Assembly (NCBI GenBank): GCA_031276105.1
Contig: JAISNS010000299.1
Location: forward strand, 1-13,477
DNA: 13,477 nt
Reading direction: 5' to 3'
Source: Dysgonamonadaceae bacterium
GTDB taxonomy: Bacteria > Bacteroidota > Bacteroidia > Bacteroidales > Azobacteroidaceae
Shown: one piece after another, positions 1-6,863 of the stretch
Layout: every line of letters begins with the position of its first letter
Numbering within the stretch: position 1 is the stretch's first letter
Position numbers and translations under genes: made by a program
Notes under the pieces: generated by a model
The model's database searches: none
What the model was told of the DNA's origin: nothing
The model's input: the letters and a program-made list of their open reading frames with translations, nothing else

Positions 1-3
1 TAA

Positions 4-426
4 ATGTATTCGATCCGAATAGAAAACATAGAATCGCTTCCTGCGGCTGCGCAAGAATTTATCCGGCAAATGAACGACCGCACCGTATTTGCTTTTACCG
101 GACGGATGGGTTCCGGTAAAACTACATTTATCAAGGCCCTTTGCGAAGCCTTGGGAGTTACGGAAGTCATTAACAGTCCTACCTTTGCCATTGTCAACGA
201 ATACCGGCTGGAAAAAACCGGACGCTTGATTTACCATTTCGATTTTTACCGGATCGGCTCCGCACAGGAAGCGATCGACATGGGCGCTCCCGATTATTTC
301 GACAGCGGCGACTGCTGTTTCATCGAATGGCCGGAAAAAATCGAATCCCTCCTGCCCGACCTTACTGTTTTCGTAACAATCGAAGAACAGGACGACGGGG
401 CAAGGGTAATAACAATAGCAAACTGA
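4..426 (+). CDS. tsaE: TsaE, tRNA threonylcarbamoyladenosine (t6A) biosynthesis ATPase
   Basis: The 140-residue protein matches the small P-loop ATPase TsaE, which works in the cytoplasm with TsaB and TsaD to place t6A at position 37 of ANN-decoding tRNAs. A Walker A motif, GRMGSGKT, lies at residues 33-40. It is followed by family motifs SPTFAIVNEY (58-67), HFDFYRI (78-84) and FIEWPEK (106-112), in the order and spacing of the family. Full length is about 140 residues, as is typical. The ATG at base 4 is the first possible start and directly follows a TAA at 1-3, which could be the stop of an upstream gene cut off by the window edge. No Shine-Dalgarno context can be judged here. It is separated from ftsY by 114 bases containing a promoter box, so ftsY need not be cotranscribed. 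Confidence 0.95.
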   Translation: MYSIRIENIESLPAAAQEFIRQMNDRTVFAFTGRMGSGKTTFIKALCEALGVTEVINSPTFAIVNEYRLEKTGRLIYHFDFYRIGSAQEAIDMGAPDYFDSGDCCFIEWPEKIESLLPDLTVFVTIEEQDDGARVITIAN

Positions 427-467
427 AAATATTTTACATAGAAGGAATTTTTTTGAGTCTTTTTTTA

Positions 468-475
468 TATCTTTG
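468..475 (+). promoter_or_regulatory. Bacteroidota-type -7 promoter box upstream of ftsY
   Basis: TATCTTTG matches the Bacteroidota -7 consensus TAnnTTTG at all fixed positions. It lies about 65 bases before the ftsY start. A TTTG at 452-455 is only 12 bases upstream, which is too close for a standard -33 element, and the correctly spaced position holds no TTTG. The -7 box is therefore good and the upstream element weak. It probably drives ftsY and the rimO/HU genes behind it. Confidence 0.55.
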
Positions 476-540
476 CACCAATTTATAATGAAGCGGACAA
501 TCAACTTTTGTACAATAATTCATAATTTATAATTCTCAAT

Positions 541-1506
541 ATGAGTGTTTTCAATATTTTTTCCAAAGACAAAAAAGAAAATTTAGAAAAAGGATTATCC
601 AAGACGAAAGAAAATGTTTTTTCTAAAATTTCGCGTGTAATTTCCGGAAAGGCAAAGATAGATGATGAAATTCTGGATAATCTGGAAGAAGTATTGGTAA
701 CTTCCGACGTAGGCGTCGAAACAACGTTAAAAATCATCGAAAGAATCGAAAAAAGAATAGCCAAAGAAAAATACGTCGATACCAACGAGTTGACTTCGGT
801 ATTGCGCGAAGAAATTGCCGGAATGTTGGCTGATAACGACGTGGAAGAACTGGAAGATTTTGAAATTCCCGAAGGAAAAAAACCTTACGTCATCATGGTC
901 GTAGGCGTAAACGGAGTGGGTAAAACAACGACCATCGGAAAGTTAGCTTATCATTTCAAAAAAACGGGGAAAAAAGTCTTCCTTGGCGCCGCCGACACGT
1001 TTCGCGCAGCAGCCGTCGAGCAGTTAACCATCTGGAGTGAACGGGTAAACGTCAACATCGTAAAACAAAAAATGGGCTCCGATCCCGCTTCGGTGGCTTA
1101 CGACACGCTTGCTTCTGCGATCACCAACGACGCCGAAGTCGTAATCATCGACACAGCCGGTCGCCTTCACAACAAAGTCAATCTGATGAACGAATTAACC
1201 AAAATCAAAAACGTAATGAAAAAACTCCTCCCCGACGCCCCCCACGAAGTCTTGCTGGTTCTGGACGGTTCAACCGGACAAAACGCATACAATCAGGCAA
1301 AAGAATTTTCCAAAGCAACCGAAATAACCGCTTTGGCGATCACCAAATTAGACGGCACGGCCAAAGGCGGCGTCGTAATCGGAATCTCCGACCAGTTCCA
1401 AATCCCGGTCAAATACATCGGCATTGGAGAAGGACTGGAAGATTTGCAAATTTTCAGGAAAAAAGAATTTGTCGATTCTTTATTCGGTGACAACAGTAAA
1501 AAATAA
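541..1506 (+). CDS. ftsY: FtsY, signal recognition particle receptor GTPase
   Basis: FtsY is the SRP receptor. It docks the Ffh/SRP-ribosome complex at the inner membrane through reciprocal GTP hydrolysis. The 321-residue protein has the helical N domain (about 15-105) and then the GTPase domain: G1 GVNGVGKTT at 122-130, an ADTFRAAA-type insertion-box motif, G3 DTAGR at 204-208, G4 TKLDG at 268-272, and the closing GIGEGLEDL motif. The long acidic A domain of the E. coli protein is absent, and a short lysine-rich N-terminus stands in its place, probably as the membrane-contacting segment. This short form is usual outside Proteobacteria. The ATG at 541 follows an AT-rich leader without a Shine-Dalgarno. 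rimO starts two bases after the stop, so the two are almost certainly cotranscribed. Confidence 0.97.
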   Translation: MSVFNIFSKDKKENLEKGLSKTKENVFSKISRVISGKAKIDDEILDNLEEVLVTSDVGVETTLKIIERIEKRIAKEKYVDTNELTSVLREEIAGMLADNDVEELEDFEIPEGKKPYVIMVVGVNGVGKTTTIGKLAYHFKKTGKKVFLGAADTFRAAAVEQLTIWSERVNVNIVKQKMGSDPASVAYDTLASAITNDAEVVIIDTAGRLHNKVNLMNELTKIKNVMKKLLPDAPHEVLLVLDGSTGQNAYNQAKEFSKATEITALAITKLDGTAKGGVVIGISDQFQIPVKYIGIGEGLEDLQIFRKKEFVDSLFGDNSKK

Positions 1507-1508
1507 TA

Positions 1509-2813
1509 ATGTTAAAAAATAAAGTAGATATCATTACAATGGGTTGTTCCAAAAACTTAGTCGATTCCGAATTGCTGATGCGTCAGTTCGCCGCTAACGG
1601 TTATTCCGTTACCCACGATTCGGGTGAAACGAAAGGAGACGTCGTGGTTATCAATACCTGCGGGTTTATCAACGACGCCAAAGAAGAATCCGTCAACATG
1701 ATTCTCCAATATGCCGACGCCCGTAAACGGAACAAAATAAAGAAACTGTTCGTCATGGGATGCCTTTCCCAGCGCTATCTCGAAGAATTGAAACAACTGA
1801 TTCCCGAAGTAGATAAATTTTATGGAAAATTCAACTGGAAAGAACTGATTTCCGATTTGGGAAAATCCTATTATAAGGAACTGGCGAACGAACGCCTGCT
1901 CACTACCCCGTCGCATTATTCGTATGTAAAAATCGCCGAAGGATGCAACCGTACCTGTGCCTACTGTTCCATTCCGGCCATCACCGGAAAATACCGCTCG
2001 CAAAGTATCGAAACCATCGAAAATGAAGTGAAATACTTAGTTAAACAGGGCGTAAAAGAATTTCAATTCATTGCTCAGGATTTGACTTATTACGGGAAAG
2101 ATTTATATAAAAAATTCAATATCGCCGAGTTAGTAGAGCGGATTGCCGACATTCCAGGTGTAGAATGGATACGTTTACACTATGCCTACCCGGCCCTGTT
2201 TCCGACGGACTTATTACAGGTGATGCGGGAAAGGGAAAATGTCTGCAACTATCTGGACATAGCCTTGCAACACAGCAGCAACTCCATGCTCCGGCTCATG
2301 CGCCGAAATATTTCGCGGGAAGAAACCATCGACCTGTTGCACAAAATCAGGGAAGAAGTGCCGGACATCCACTTACGAACCACGCTGATGGTCGGACACC
2401 CCGGCGAAACCGACGAAGATTTTGCCGATTTGGAAGATTTTGTGAAAAAAATGCGTTTCGAACGCTTGGGCGCTTTTGCCTATTCCGACGAGGAAGGAAC
2501 CTACTCCAATCGCCATTACGGGGATACGGTAAGTGAAGAAACAAAAGAAAAACGCCTCAACCGCTTGATGGCGATTCAGGAGCAAATAGCGCAGGAAATA
2601 AATGAAAATAAAGTGGGTAAAACATTCAAGGTGATTATCGACAGGGAAGAAACCGCTTATTACATCGGTCGAACAGAATACGATTCGCCGGAAATCGATC
2701 CGGAAGTCCTAATCGCTAAAACACAAAAATTAGTAACCGGCCGTTTTTATCCGGTTGCAATCACGGGAACACAATTTTTTGATTTGTCAGGTAATGTAGT
2801 TAAAAAAATATGA
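1509..2813 (+). CDS. rimO: RimO, ribosomal protein uS12 (S12) methylthiotransferase
   Basis: RimO is a radical-SAM methylthiotransferase that adds a methylthio group to a conserved aspartate of ribosomal protein S12, using two [4Fe-4S] clusters. The 434-residue protein has the N-terminal UPF0004 domain with its three cluster cysteines C13 (MGCSKN), C51 (NTCGF) and C85 (MGCLSQR). The radical-SAM signature follows with C146, C150 and C153 (GCNRTCAYC). The last 60 or so residues form a TRAM-like domain. The MGCSKNLVDSE start separates RimO from its relative MiaB, and the length is typical. It begins two bases after ftsY. Its TGA stop overlaps the ATG of the next gene in an ATGA arrangement at 2810-2813, suggesting coupled translation with the HU protein. 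Confidence 0.96.
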   Translation: MLKNKVDIITMGCSKNLVDSELLMRQFAANGYSVTHDSGETKGDVVVINTCGFINDAKEESVNMILQYADARKRNKIKKLFVMGCLSQRYLEELKQLIPEVDKFYGKFNWKELISDLGKSYYKELANERLLTTPSHYSYVKIAEGCNRTCAYCSIPAITGKYRSQSIETIENEVKYLVKQGVKEFQFIAQDLTYYGKDLYKKFNIAELVERIADIPGVEWIRLHYAYPALFPTDLLQVMRERENVCNYLDIALQHSSNSMLRLMRRNISREETIDLLHKIREEVPDIHLRTTLMVGHPGETDEDFADLEDFVKKMRFERLGAFAYSDEEGTYSNRHYGDTVSEETKEKRLNRLMAIQEQIAQEINENKVGKTFKVIIDREETAYYIGRTEYDSPEIDPEVLIAKTQKLVTGRFYPVAITGTQFFDLSGNVVKKI

Positions 2814-3097
2814 ATTCAGCAGGATTAATAAACACGTTGTCAAAAAAACTCCACTTGCCGAAAGCGGATGTGGAAAAAAGAGTGGAAGACATGGTCTCCA
2901 TAATTACAGAGGAACTCACGAAAAACAATACGGTTTCGCTGCTTAATTTAGGAAATCTTGAAATTAAAAAAAGAGAGGAAAGAGTATGTGTTAACCCTAA
3001 CACAGGAAAAAGAGTAATGGTTCCTCCCAAATTAGTCGTAAAATTCAAAACTTCTCCCACACTAAAAGAAAAACTGAAAGGATTAAAATATGAATGA
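2810..3097 (+). CDS. HU/IHF-family DNA-binding protein (stand-alone)
   Basis: This 95-residue protein has the length and layout of HU/IHF nucleoid proteins: two N-terminal helices forming the dimer core (about 3-40), a LLNLGNLEIKKR strand region matching the HU GFGTF segment, and a DNA-gripping arm. The arm keeps the NPNTGK sequence. Asn62-Pro63 align with the proline that wedges between base pairs when HU or IHF bends DNA. It is expected to bind DNA in the cytoplasm as a homodimer, or as a heterodimer with the HU domain encoded next door. Its start overlaps the rimO stop by 4 bases and its stop overlaps the next start by 8 bases, so all three are translated from one message. The particular role, general nucleoid protein or dedicated partner of the downstream protein, cannot be told from sequence. 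Confidence 0.9.
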   Translation: MNSAGLINTLSKKLHLPKADVEKRVEDMVSIITEELTKNNTVSLLNLGNLEIKKREERVCVNPNTGKRVMVPPKLVVKFKTSPTLKEKLKGLKYE

Positions 3098-4721
3098 AAA
3101 GATAAATTTACAGGAATTAATCGTTCTTTTGACTCAAAAGTCAACTATCACCAAAAAAGAAGCCGAAACATTCCTCAAAGAATGTTTCGAAACGATGCAC
3201 GAGGCGCTTTTGAACGATCGATTAATAAAAGTGAAAAATTTAGGAACCTTCAAACTTTCACGGGTAAACGACAGAGAAAGTATTGACGTTGTCACGGGAG
3301 AGCGAGTACTTATCCCGGCGCACTATAAAGTTAGCTTTTCGGCAGAAAATGCGTTAGCCCAAGCAATTAACGAACCGTTTTCCCTGTTTGTCCCATTAGA
3401 ATTAAACGAAGATGACTCAATTGTTGATTCCGATGAAGTAATTACATTTTCCGAAGAAATAGACATGCAGGAAAACGATGAATTAGCGGATAATCTTGAA
3501 GATAATGATGATGCCGATTTTGAACTGATTTTAGAAGAACCTGAAACGGAAAAAGATACGATCCTCTTCACTCCGAATGAAGAAAATGAAAATGATACCG
3601 GCACGCAGGATGGCGATTTTATCCTTGATTTGAATGACGATACCGATGAAATTGACGAAGTGAATGATGTTGCCGAAATAAATGATGTTGACGAAGCGGA
3701 TGACGATATTTTTGCCGAAGAAGATATCAATGAGGAATATATACCCGTTGAACCGGAAATAGAAAGACCCAATGAAGTCACATTCAACCTGACCCGCGAC
3801 TTCAACGAAATAATCGGAGAAATAAATGTTCCGGTAGAGATACCATCAATCCCGGAACCGGAAGAACCTCAAATAGAAATATCACTCATACCGGAATCGG
3901 TAGAACCGCAAATAGAAATACCGTCGATGCCGGAATTTGCTGAACCACAAATAGAAACTCCGCCCGTACCGGAACCGTCGGAATGGCGAAGGGAACCGCA
4001 AATAGAAGCGCCGCCGGCGCCCATTGTTCCGGCAGGTGAAAGGCCCTTCTTGCCAAATGCCCCTGTACGTGAAAACTATACGATCTATAAGCATGGAAAA
4101 CGTAAATTACGATATCCCGGATGGTTGGTTGTGCCCACTTACTTAGCGATTATACTTATCGTTGTTTTTATCTTTTACCGCCTCTATCAAAATCCAGGCG
4201 TTATGGGAGAGTCTGTTCCCCCTGTTTCTTCGGTAGAAAATGCAGAAAATAAGGATGCCGGCAACGATGTGGATGCGGACAAGATAAGGGAAAAAAAGAT
4301 TACGCTCACTCCAAGCGAAGATTCTTTACTGAACGTATTGAAAAGCAAATATGGCGAACACTTGGTCGGATTACCGGATAATACGGCTTCGGGAAATAAA
4401 CCGGCGGAAAATAAACCGGCGAGGAATAAACCGGCGGAAAATAAATCCCTATCCGGCAATCAAATATCCGGAAACGGGAAAATCATAACCATCCGGTATG
4501 GACAAACATTAACCACGCTGGCTCTAAACGAGTACGGAAATAAATGCTTCTGGATTTATATCTATGAAGAAAATAGACAGATACTGAAGAATCCCAATGA
4601 TCTTCCGGTGGGAACCCAACTAACGATTCCGCCGCCTCAAAAATACAATATCAATAAAAATGATGCGGCTTCCGTCAGAAAAGCAACTGAAAAAGCAGAT
4701 CAAATGCAAGCAAGGAATTAG
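3090..4721 (+). CDS. Membrane-spanning fusion protein: HU-type domain, acidic/proline-rich linker, transmembrane helix, LysM domain
   Basis: Four parts are visible in this 543-residue protein. Residues 1-95 align with the HU fold (VKNLGTFKLSR at 48-58, TGERVLIP at 69-76), but the arm-tip proline is replaced (D66-V67-V68). Residues about 104-246 are very rich in Asp and Glu. Residues 247-311 are proline-rich and carry four EPQIE repeats. A basic stretch (KHGKRKLR) then precedes a single hydrophobic helix at about 345-363, with no signal peptide, so the N-terminus should be cytoplasmic. The periplasmic part has NKPA[ER] repeats (436-452) and ends in a LysM domain (about 465-513) of the YgaU-like type (YGxxxFWxxIYEENRxxLKNPxDLPVGTxLxIP). 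LysM domains bind peptidoglycan. The inference is a protein linking DNA or HU to the cell wall. It overlaps the small HU gene by 8 bases. The function is untested and the domain calls are by eye. Confidence 0.85.
   Translation: MNEKINLQELIVLLTQKSTITKKEAETFLKECFETMHEALLNDRLIKVKNLGTFKLSRVNDRESIDVVTGERVLIPAHYKVSFSAENALAQAINEPFSLFVPLELNEDDSIVDSDEVITFSEEIDMQENDELADNLEDNDDADFELILEEPETEKDTILFTPNEENENDTGTQDGDFILDLNDDTDEIDEVNDVAEINDVDEADDDIFAEEDINEEYIPVEPEIERPNEVTFNLTRDFNEIIGEINVPVEIPSIPEPEEPQIEISLIPESVEPQIEIPSMPEFAEPQIETPPVPEPSEWRREPQIEAPPAPIVPAGERPFLPNAPVRENYTIYKHGKRKLRYPGWLVVPTYLAIILIVVFIFYRLYQNPGVMGESVPPVSSVENAENKDAGNDVDADKIREKKITLTPSEDSLLNVLKSKYGEHLVGLPDNTASGNKPAENKPARNKPAENKSLSGNQISGNGKIITIRYGQTLTTLALNEYGNKCFWIYIYEENRQILKNPNDLPVGTQLTIPPPQKYNINKNDAASVRKATEKADQMQARN
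3864..4007 (+). repeat. EPQIE-coding repeats in the HU-LysM linker
   Basis: EPQIE recurs at residues 259, 272, 285 and 302 of the fusion protein. The first three are spaced 13 codons (39 bases) apart. The last is 17 apart because of a four-residue insertion around SEWRR. Intervening residues follow an IP-x-[IVM]-PE pattern. This looks like internal duplication of a stiff proline-rich spacer in the cytoplasmic linker. Confidence 0.75.
4395..4445 (+). repeat. 15-base repeats coding NKPA[ER] in the periplasmic linker
   Basis: Three and a half copies of a 15-base unit (AATAAACCGGCGGAA-like) encode NKPAE, NKPAR, NKPAE and NK at residues 436-452, between the transmembrane helix and the LysM domain. 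The near identity at the DNA level suggests recent expansion and possible length variation between strains. Confidence 0.75.
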
Positions 4722-4768
4722 TTTTTAAACCTTATATGGTTAATTAATTATTCTTAACTCGAAAATTC

Positions 4769-4799
4769 TTTCAATAGAAATGAAACATTTCTACTTTTG
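4769..4799 (+). promoter_or_regulatory. Predicted promoter of the Bat operon
   Basis: TACTTTTG at 4792-4799 is an exact match to the Bacteroidota -7 box TAnnTTTG. Nineteen bases upstream lies TTTC (4769-4772), a one-base variant of the -33 TTTG element at the right spacing. Transcription would start near 4806 and give a leader of roughly 80 bases before the MoxR gene. This is the only good promoter seen before the eight co-directional Bat-region genes. Confidence 0.6.
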
Positions 4800-4811
4800 T
4801 ATCCGTAAAAA

Positions 4812-4838
4812 TTGAAAGTCAATTGTTGAAAGTCAATT
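4812..4838 (+). repeat. 13-base direct repeat in the Bat operon leader
   Basis: TTGAAAGTCAATT occurs at 4812-4824 and again at 4826-4838, one base apart, just after the predicted transcription start. The first copy with its flanking bases is a small inverted repeat (AATTG, 5-base loop, CAATT). It could be an operator, an RNA element or a simple duplication. Nothing in the sequence decides between these. Confidence 0.7.
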
Positions 4839-4884
4839 TAAGAAAATAAGTTTATTAATCAAAAAACAAATAATAAATTCTTTT

Positions 4885-5880
4885 ATGAGTCAAATAGTAG
4901 ATATTCGTGAATTAAACGAAAAGATTGAAAGTAAAAGCGAATTTGTTTCCCGAATTACCAAGGGAATGGATCAAGTAATCGTCGGACAGAAACATCTGGT
5001 CGAATCGTTACTAATCGGCCTTTTATCGGACGGACACATTTTGCTGGAAGGAGTGCCCGGGTTGGCAAAAACATTAGCGATCAAAACATTGGCATCGCTG
5101 ATTGATGCTAAATACAATCGGATACAGTTTACGCCCGACTTACTTCCCGCCGACGTTATCGGCACCATGATTTACAGCCAAAAAACCGAAGAATTTCTGG
5201 TTAAAAAAGGCCCCATCTTTGCCAATTTCGTGCTGGCCGATGAAATCAACCGCGCCCCGGCCAAAGTGCAAAGCGCTCTGCTGGAAGCCATGCAGGAACG
5301 GCAAGTTACGATTAGCGACCGTACCTACCAACTGCCGGAACCTTTTCTGGTAATGGCTACCCAAAATCCTATCGAACAGGAAGGAACTTACCCTCTTCCC
5401 GAAGCGCAAGTAGACCGCTTCATGCTGAAAGTCATCATCAATTATCCTAAAAAGGAAGAAGAAAAACTCATTATCCGTCAAAATATCAGTAACGATAAAA
5501 TAAGCGTCCGTCCGGTTATCAATAAAGCAGAAATTTTGGAAGCGCGTAAAATCGTTCATGAAGTTTATTTGGACGAAAAAATCGAAAAATACATCGTCGA
5601 TATTGTATTTGCCACCCGTTTCCCGCAAGAACACGGACTGTCTAACTTGCAGGAAATGATTTCTTTCGGCGCTTCTCCGCGTGCCTCCATCAACTTAGCC
5701 TTAGCCGCCCGCGCTTATGCGTTTATCAAACGCAGAGGCTATGTCATCCCGGAAGACATCCGCGCGGTATGCTTCGACGTTATGCGTCACCGAATCGGCC
5801 TGAGTTATGAAGCTGAAGCCAATAACTTAAGCCCGGAAGAAATCATCAGCGAAATATTAAACAAAGTGGAAGTCCCTTGA
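4885..5880 (+). CDS. MoxR-family AAA+ ATPase of the Bat operon
   Basis: MoxR ATPases are cytoplasmic AAA+ chaperone-like enzymes that work with von Willebrand A proteins encoded beside them. The 331-residue protein shows a Walker A motif GVPGLAKT at 56-63, Walker B LADEINR at 117-123, sensor-1 ATQNP at 158-162, the EAQVDRF segment with its arginine at 173-179, and a sensor-2 GASPRA at 262-267. Length and motif order are those of the family. The ATG at 4885 follows an A/T-rich leader with no Shine-Dalgarno. It is the first gene of the operon, 107 bases ahead of the DUF58 gene. Likely clients are the DUF58, BatA and BatB vWA domains, although BatA/BatB topology must be considered. The exact substrate is not known. 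Confidence 0.93.
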   Translation: MSQIVDIRELNEKIESKSEFVSRITKGMDQVIVGQKHLVESLLIGLLSDGHILLEGVPGLAKTLAIKTLASLIDAKYNRIQFTPDLLPADVIGTMIYSQKTEEFLVKKGPIFANFVLADEINRAPAKVQSALLEAMQERQVTISDRTYQLPEPFLVMATQNPIEQEGTYPLPEAQVDRFMLKVIINYPKKEEEKLIIRQNISNDKISVRPVINKAEILEARKIVHEVYLDEKIEKYIVDIVFATRFPQEHGLSNLQEMISFGASPRASINLALAARAYAFIKRRGYVIPEDIRAVCFDVMRHRIGLSYEAEANNLSPEEIISEILNKVEVP

Positions 5881-5987
5881 AAAACTAAAAGTTAAAAACT
5901 AAAAACTAAAAGTTAGCGCAATGCGGCGTAAGCCAACTTTTAGTTCTTAGTTTTTAGTTCTTAGTTTTTAGTTTTTAGTTCTTTTTT
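5881..5987 (+). repeat. Long A/T-rich inverted repeat between the MoxR and DUF58 genes
   Basis: Almost the whole 107-base gap is repetitive. The left arm, 5881-5914, pairs with the right arm, 5935-5968: 30 of 34 positions are Watson-Crick, and two of the four mismatches would be G-U in RNA. The 20-base loop is GC-richer (5915-5934). The right arm and its continuation contain three 14-base units of the form TTTTTAGTT[C/T]TTAG (5937-5950, 5951-5964, 5965-5978), the first starting with C. Six T residues at 5982-5987 run into the next ATG. In RNA this would fold into a strong hairpin followed by a U-rich stretch, so it could act as an attenuator, a processing site or a stability element. It may equally be a dispersed intergenic repeat. 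Confidence 0.85.
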
Positions 5988-6857
5988 ATGGAAACAAGCG
6001 AACTTTTAAAGAAAGTACGACAGATAGAAATTAAATCCCGCGGCCTGTCACGGAATATCTTTGCCGGTCAGTACCACTCCGCTTTCAAAGGGCGGGGAAT
6101 GGCTTTCTCGGAAGTGAGAGAATATGAATACGGCGACGATATCCGCGATATTGACTGGAACGTAACCGCCCGTTATTCAAAACCGTATATTAAGGTCTTT
6201 GAAGAAGAACGGGAATTGACGGTAATGTTGCTGATCGACGTTTCGGGAAGCCGTAATTTCGGTTCCAACGAAATAATGAAGCAGGATATGATTACCGAAA
6301 TAGCGGCTACTTTGGCTTTTTCGGCAATACAAAACAACGATAAAATCGGCGTTATCTTTTTCTCCGACAAAATCGAAAAATTTATCCCGCCTCAGAAAGG
6401 GAAAAAACATATCCTCTACATTATCCGCGAACTGATCGATTTCCAACCGCAGAACAGGCAAACGAATATCTCTGTGGTACTGAAATACCTGACCAACGCA
6501 ATAAAAAAACGTTGTACCGCCTTTGTAATCTCGGATTATATAACCGGCGACAAATACGAACATGCCTTAACCATTGCCAATAATAAACACGACATGGTTG
6601 CGATACAGGTTTATGACTCCCGCGAAACGGAAATTCCTCCCATCGGATTAGTAAAAATCAAAGATGCGGAAAGTGGAACCGAACAATGGATCGATACTTC
6701 AGTCGCCAAAGTAAGAGCCGGATACAGGCATTGGTGGGAAAAACGTCAAACCGAAATGAACAACGCTTTCCAAAAAAGTCGTGTCGATTCGGTTTCTATC
6801 GGTACAAGCGATGATTATGTAAAAGCATTGATTAGTTTATTTAATAAACGCAGTTGA
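5988..6857 (+). CDS. DUF58 protein with vWA-like fold (soluble form)
   Basis: DUF58 proteins carry a von Willebrand A-like domain and are nearly always encoded next to a MoxR ATPase. This 289-residue protein has the DUF58 signature: GRGMAFSEVREYEYGDD at residues 35-51, IRDIDWNVTAR at 52-62, then FEEERELTVMLLIDVSGS, whose D84, S86 and S88 form a DxSxS metal-site (MIDAS) motif. It has no membrane helix or signal peptide, so it should be cytoplasmic and able to meet the ATPase directly. The ATG at 5988 follows a T-tract without a Shine-Dalgarno, immediately after the inverted repeat. The next gene starts six bases after the stop. Its function is inferred from context: an adaptor or client in the MoxR/Bat complex. 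Confidence 0.93.
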   Translation: METSELLKKVRQIEIKSRGLSRNIFAGQYHSAFKGRGMAFSEVREYEYGDDIRDIDWNVTARYSKPYIKVFEEERELTVMLLIDVSGSRNFGSNEIMKQDMITEIAATLAFSAIQNNDKIGVIFFSDKIEKFIPPQKGKKHILYIIRELIDFQPQNRQTNISVVLKYLTNAIKKRCTAFVISDYITGDKYEHALTIANNKHDMVAIQVYDSRETEIPPIGLVKIKDAESGTEQWIDTSVAKVRAGYRHWWEKRQTEMNNAFQKSRVDSVSIGTSDDYVKALISLFNKRS

Positions 6858-6863
6858 TTAACA

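Noticed and set aside
3323..3805. 160-residue serine-rich minus-strand reading frame
   Set aside because: It is a shadow of the Asp/Glu-rich linker codons of the HU-LysM gene and shows no family pattern.
4728..4741. Small inverted repeat AACC-TTATAT-GGTT as a terminator after the HU-LysM gene
   Set aside because: The stem is only 4 base pairs and has no downstream T-tract.
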